Origin: Herpetosiphon giganteus
Lineage (GTDB): Bacteria > Chloroflexota > Chloroflexia > Chloroflexales > Herpetosiphonaceae
Assembly (NCBI RefSeq): GCF_016907925.1
Contig: NZ_JAFBCZ010000042.1
Span: 1-43,963 of the forward strand
Reading direction: 5' to 3'
DNA: 43,963 nucleotides
Shown: in pieces, positions 41,863 through 43,963 of the stretch
Layout of the letters: the number at the start of each line of letters is the position of its first letter
Numbering within the stretch: the stretch's first letter is position 1
Translations under genes and position numbers: made by a program
The notes under the pieces: generated by a model
What the model was told of the DNA's origin: nothing
Database searches by the model: none
What the model saw: the letters and a program-made list of their open reading frames with translations, nothing else

Positions 41863-43963
41863 GTTTTAAACCCCTCCACGGCGGGGCCGTGAGATGAACA
41901 TTGATGAAAACGCTAGCAAAGCTCCCGAAGAACTCAGTTTTAAACCCCTCGCGGTCGGAGCAGTGAGATGAACAATGCGACGCACAAAATCCAGTAGGTG
42001 TATTATTCTGGTTTTAAACCCCGCGCGGTCGGGGCAGTGAGATGAACAGCTAGGAGGACCGAGATGGCTGGTTTGGCAGCTTTGGCGTGTTTTAAACCCC
42101 GCGCGGTCGGGGCCGTGAGATGAACACCCAAAAGGAGCACCTCGATGGAGACCAACAAGGTTTTAAACCCTGCGCGGTCGGGGCAGTGAGATGAACGTAA
42201 TCTACGTCTACGGCGAAGTGATGGAAACAACCTAGTTTTAAACCCCGCGCGGTCGGGGCAGTGAGATGAACGGCTGGTTCGACTGGATATCTGCGGGGAC
42301 GGCGCGAGTTTTAAACCCCGCGCGGTCGGGGCAGTGAGATGAACTATTGACTGCGTACAGGTTATGGCACAACCGTGCTCGAGTTTTAAACCCCGCGCGG
42401 TCGGGGCAGTGAGATGAACCTACCTAAACTGAATCCATGGCTGGCGGCGGTGAGCCGAGCGTTTTAAACCCCGCGCGGTCGGGGCAGTGAGATGAACTTT
42501 TACTATGACGAGAATGGATACCGTGCTCTACCTGGTTTTAAACCCCGCGCGGTCGGGGCCGTGAGATGAACTATGGCACCGATTACAGGTTGTATCGCCA
42601 ATATCGCGTTTTAAACCCCGCGCGGTCGGGGCCGTGAGATGAACACAAGCTAACTCAAGACGAAGGCACAACGCCTGAGTTTTAAACCCCGCGCGGTCGG
42701 GGCAGTGCGATGAACGTCCGAGGGTGTGAATGCTCGGTTCATTATCGTTCGTTTTAAACCCCTCGCGGTCGGGGCAGTGAGATGAACACTTTTGTCCTAA
42801 CTGCGGAAACGAACAAACGGTAGAGTTTTAAACCCCTCGCGGTCGGGGCAGTGAGATGAACGGGTAGTTCAACAACTAGAAGAGAATGGGTATTAAGTTT
42901 TAAACCCCTCGCGGTCGGGGCAGTGCGATGAACTTGAGAATTTTCTCTACACTTGGTTCGGCAATACGTGTTTTAAACCCCGCGCGGTCGGGGCAGTGCG
43001 ATGAACGTCCGAGGGTGTGAATGCTCGGTTCATTATCGTTCGTTTTAAACCCCGCGCGGTCGGGGCAGTGCGATGAACTTGAGAATTTTCTCTGACCGAA
43101 CCAGCGCCGACTGGGGCGGCGGGGTGTGGTGTTTTAAACCCCTCGCGGTCGGGGCAGTGAGATGAACGCGATCATTGAAAGTTTCCAAGATGGTGAATGG
43201 GAAGAGTTTTAAACCCCTCGCGGTCGGGGCAGTGAGATGAACGATGTGGATGTAATTCGGATCGCGAATGCCCCAACTGTGTTTTAAACCCCGCGCGGTC
43301 GGGGCAGTGAGATGAACTTGCATCAGCACGGGAATATTTTCCAAACCTTTACAAGTTTTAAACCCCTCGCGGTCGGGGCCGTGAGATGAACTTTGATCGG
43401 ATTGTTGGTAGCATTTGGGGGCTTCCAATAGGTTTTAAACCCCTCGCGGTCGGGGCCGTGCGATGAACTTGAGAATTTTCTCTACACTTGGTTCGGCAAT
43501 ACGTGTTTTAAACCCTGCGCGGTCGGGGCCGTGAGATGAACATGTATTTACTGGAATCATCAGATGGTGCCTTCATGTTTTAAACCCCTCGCGGTCGGGG
43601 CCGTGAGATGAACTCGCACTCATCATCGCTGTGTTTCTTCCAGACTTCGGTTTTAAACCCCTCGCGGTCGGGGCAGTGAGATGAACGAAGCACTGCTTCC
43701 CATAAAGTCAAAGTGACTTTTTGTTTTAAACCCCTCCACGGCGGGGCAGTGAGATGAACGGGCCTTACCCTCCTGATCGCAGGCAAGGGCCTGTACGTTT
43801 TAAACCCCTCGTCGTCGGGGCAGTGAGTTGAACAAATGTTTGACGAAGACATGACGTCAGAGGAAAAAGTTTTAAACCCCTCGTCGTCGGGGCAGTGAGT
43901 TGAACAAATGTTTGACGAAGACATGACGTCAGAGGAAAAAGTTTTAAACCCCTCGTCGTCGGG
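41863..43963 (-). CRISPR. CRISPR array, 28 full repeats plus one partial
   Basis: 37-bp repeats start at 41863, 41937, 42011, 42089, 42160, 42235 and onward to 43869, with a partial repeat at 43941-43963, so the array continues outside the window. Plus-strand repeats begin GTTTTAAACCCC and end GATGAAC. Most spacers are 34-41 bases; one is 52. Variable positions lie in the hairpin loop (GCGCGGTC, TCGCGGTC, TCCACGGC, TCGTCGTC), then CAG or CCG, then GTGAGATG, GTGCGATG or GTGAGTTG. Read on the minus strand, a CCCCG/CGGGG stem is followed by exactly eight bases, TTTAAAAC, like a Cas6-made crRNA handle. With the terminator at 41733-41763 this suggests transcription on the minus strand from a leader beyond the right edge. 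No cas gene is present, so the type is not assigned. Confidence 0.97.

Noticed and set aside
42003-43924. Minus-strand frames inside the CRISPR array with repeated HLTAPTARGLK peptides
   Set aside because: The peptide repeats are just translations of the 37-bp CRISPR repeat.

Overview
The window looks like chromosomal DNA of a filamentous Chloroflexota bacterium, most probably Herpetosiphon or a close relative. This is inference from gene content, with no database search. Supporting signs are many secreted lipoproteins and beta-helix proteins, Pro-Thr linkers, secreted proteins ending in a VFLPLxxK-like tail, mid-range GC, and gene-free stretches full of short mosaic repeats. No phage, transposase or plasmid gene is visible.

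Layout. 1-366 holds an interspersed repeat and a promoter, followed by a cytochrome P450 (367-1584). 1740-6542 is an AT-richer cassette with a MauE-like membrane protein, a MauD/TlpA-like thioredoxin, a Tat-exported eight-cysteine mini-protein and a MacB/FtsX-type ABC transporter. 6600-8840 is a secreted amidase. 9415-11582 is eutBC without other eut genes. 11665-24260 carries surface and secreted proteins (two beta-helix types, a TPR membrane protein, a Pro-Thr-linker protein, a beta-lactamase-fold lipoprotein) plus a tandem class III nucleotide cyclase. 24827-25016 has two tRNA-Ser genes behind a near-consensus promoter. 25123-30737 has a beta-helix protein, an internally duplicated unknown, kynA, and a trefoil/beta-helix secreted protein whose promoter abuts a perfect 32-bp palindrome. 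31160-34150 holds an HxlR regulator divergent from a reductase-fold/DUF2277 pair, an SH3 lipoprotein and a chloramphenicol acetyltransferase homologue. 34568-41412 is a STAND regulator divergent from a polysaccharide-degradation operon (beta-helix protein plus heparinase II/III-like lipoprotein). 41863-43963 is a CRISPR array that runs off the right edge, with no cas gene in view.

The most interesting system is the 1740-6542 cassette. It pairs a dedicated thiol-disulfide relay (MauE plus MauD) with one small Tat substrate whose cysteine spacing recalls the N-terminal half of methylamine dehydrogenase light chain, although no MDH heavy chain or TTQ-maturation gene is present. An ABC exporter follows. 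Second in interest are the CRISPR array, whose variant repeats travel with duplicated spacers, the shared C-terminal tail of secreted proteins, and the cyclase that splits its catalytic residues between two domains.

Starts were moved from the longest possible reading frame to the RBS-supported codon for the ABC ATPase, amidase, first beta-helix protein, Cthe_2159-like lipoprotein, cyclase, trefoil protein, SH3 lipoprotein, acetyltransferase, STAND regulator and heparinase-like lipoprotein.
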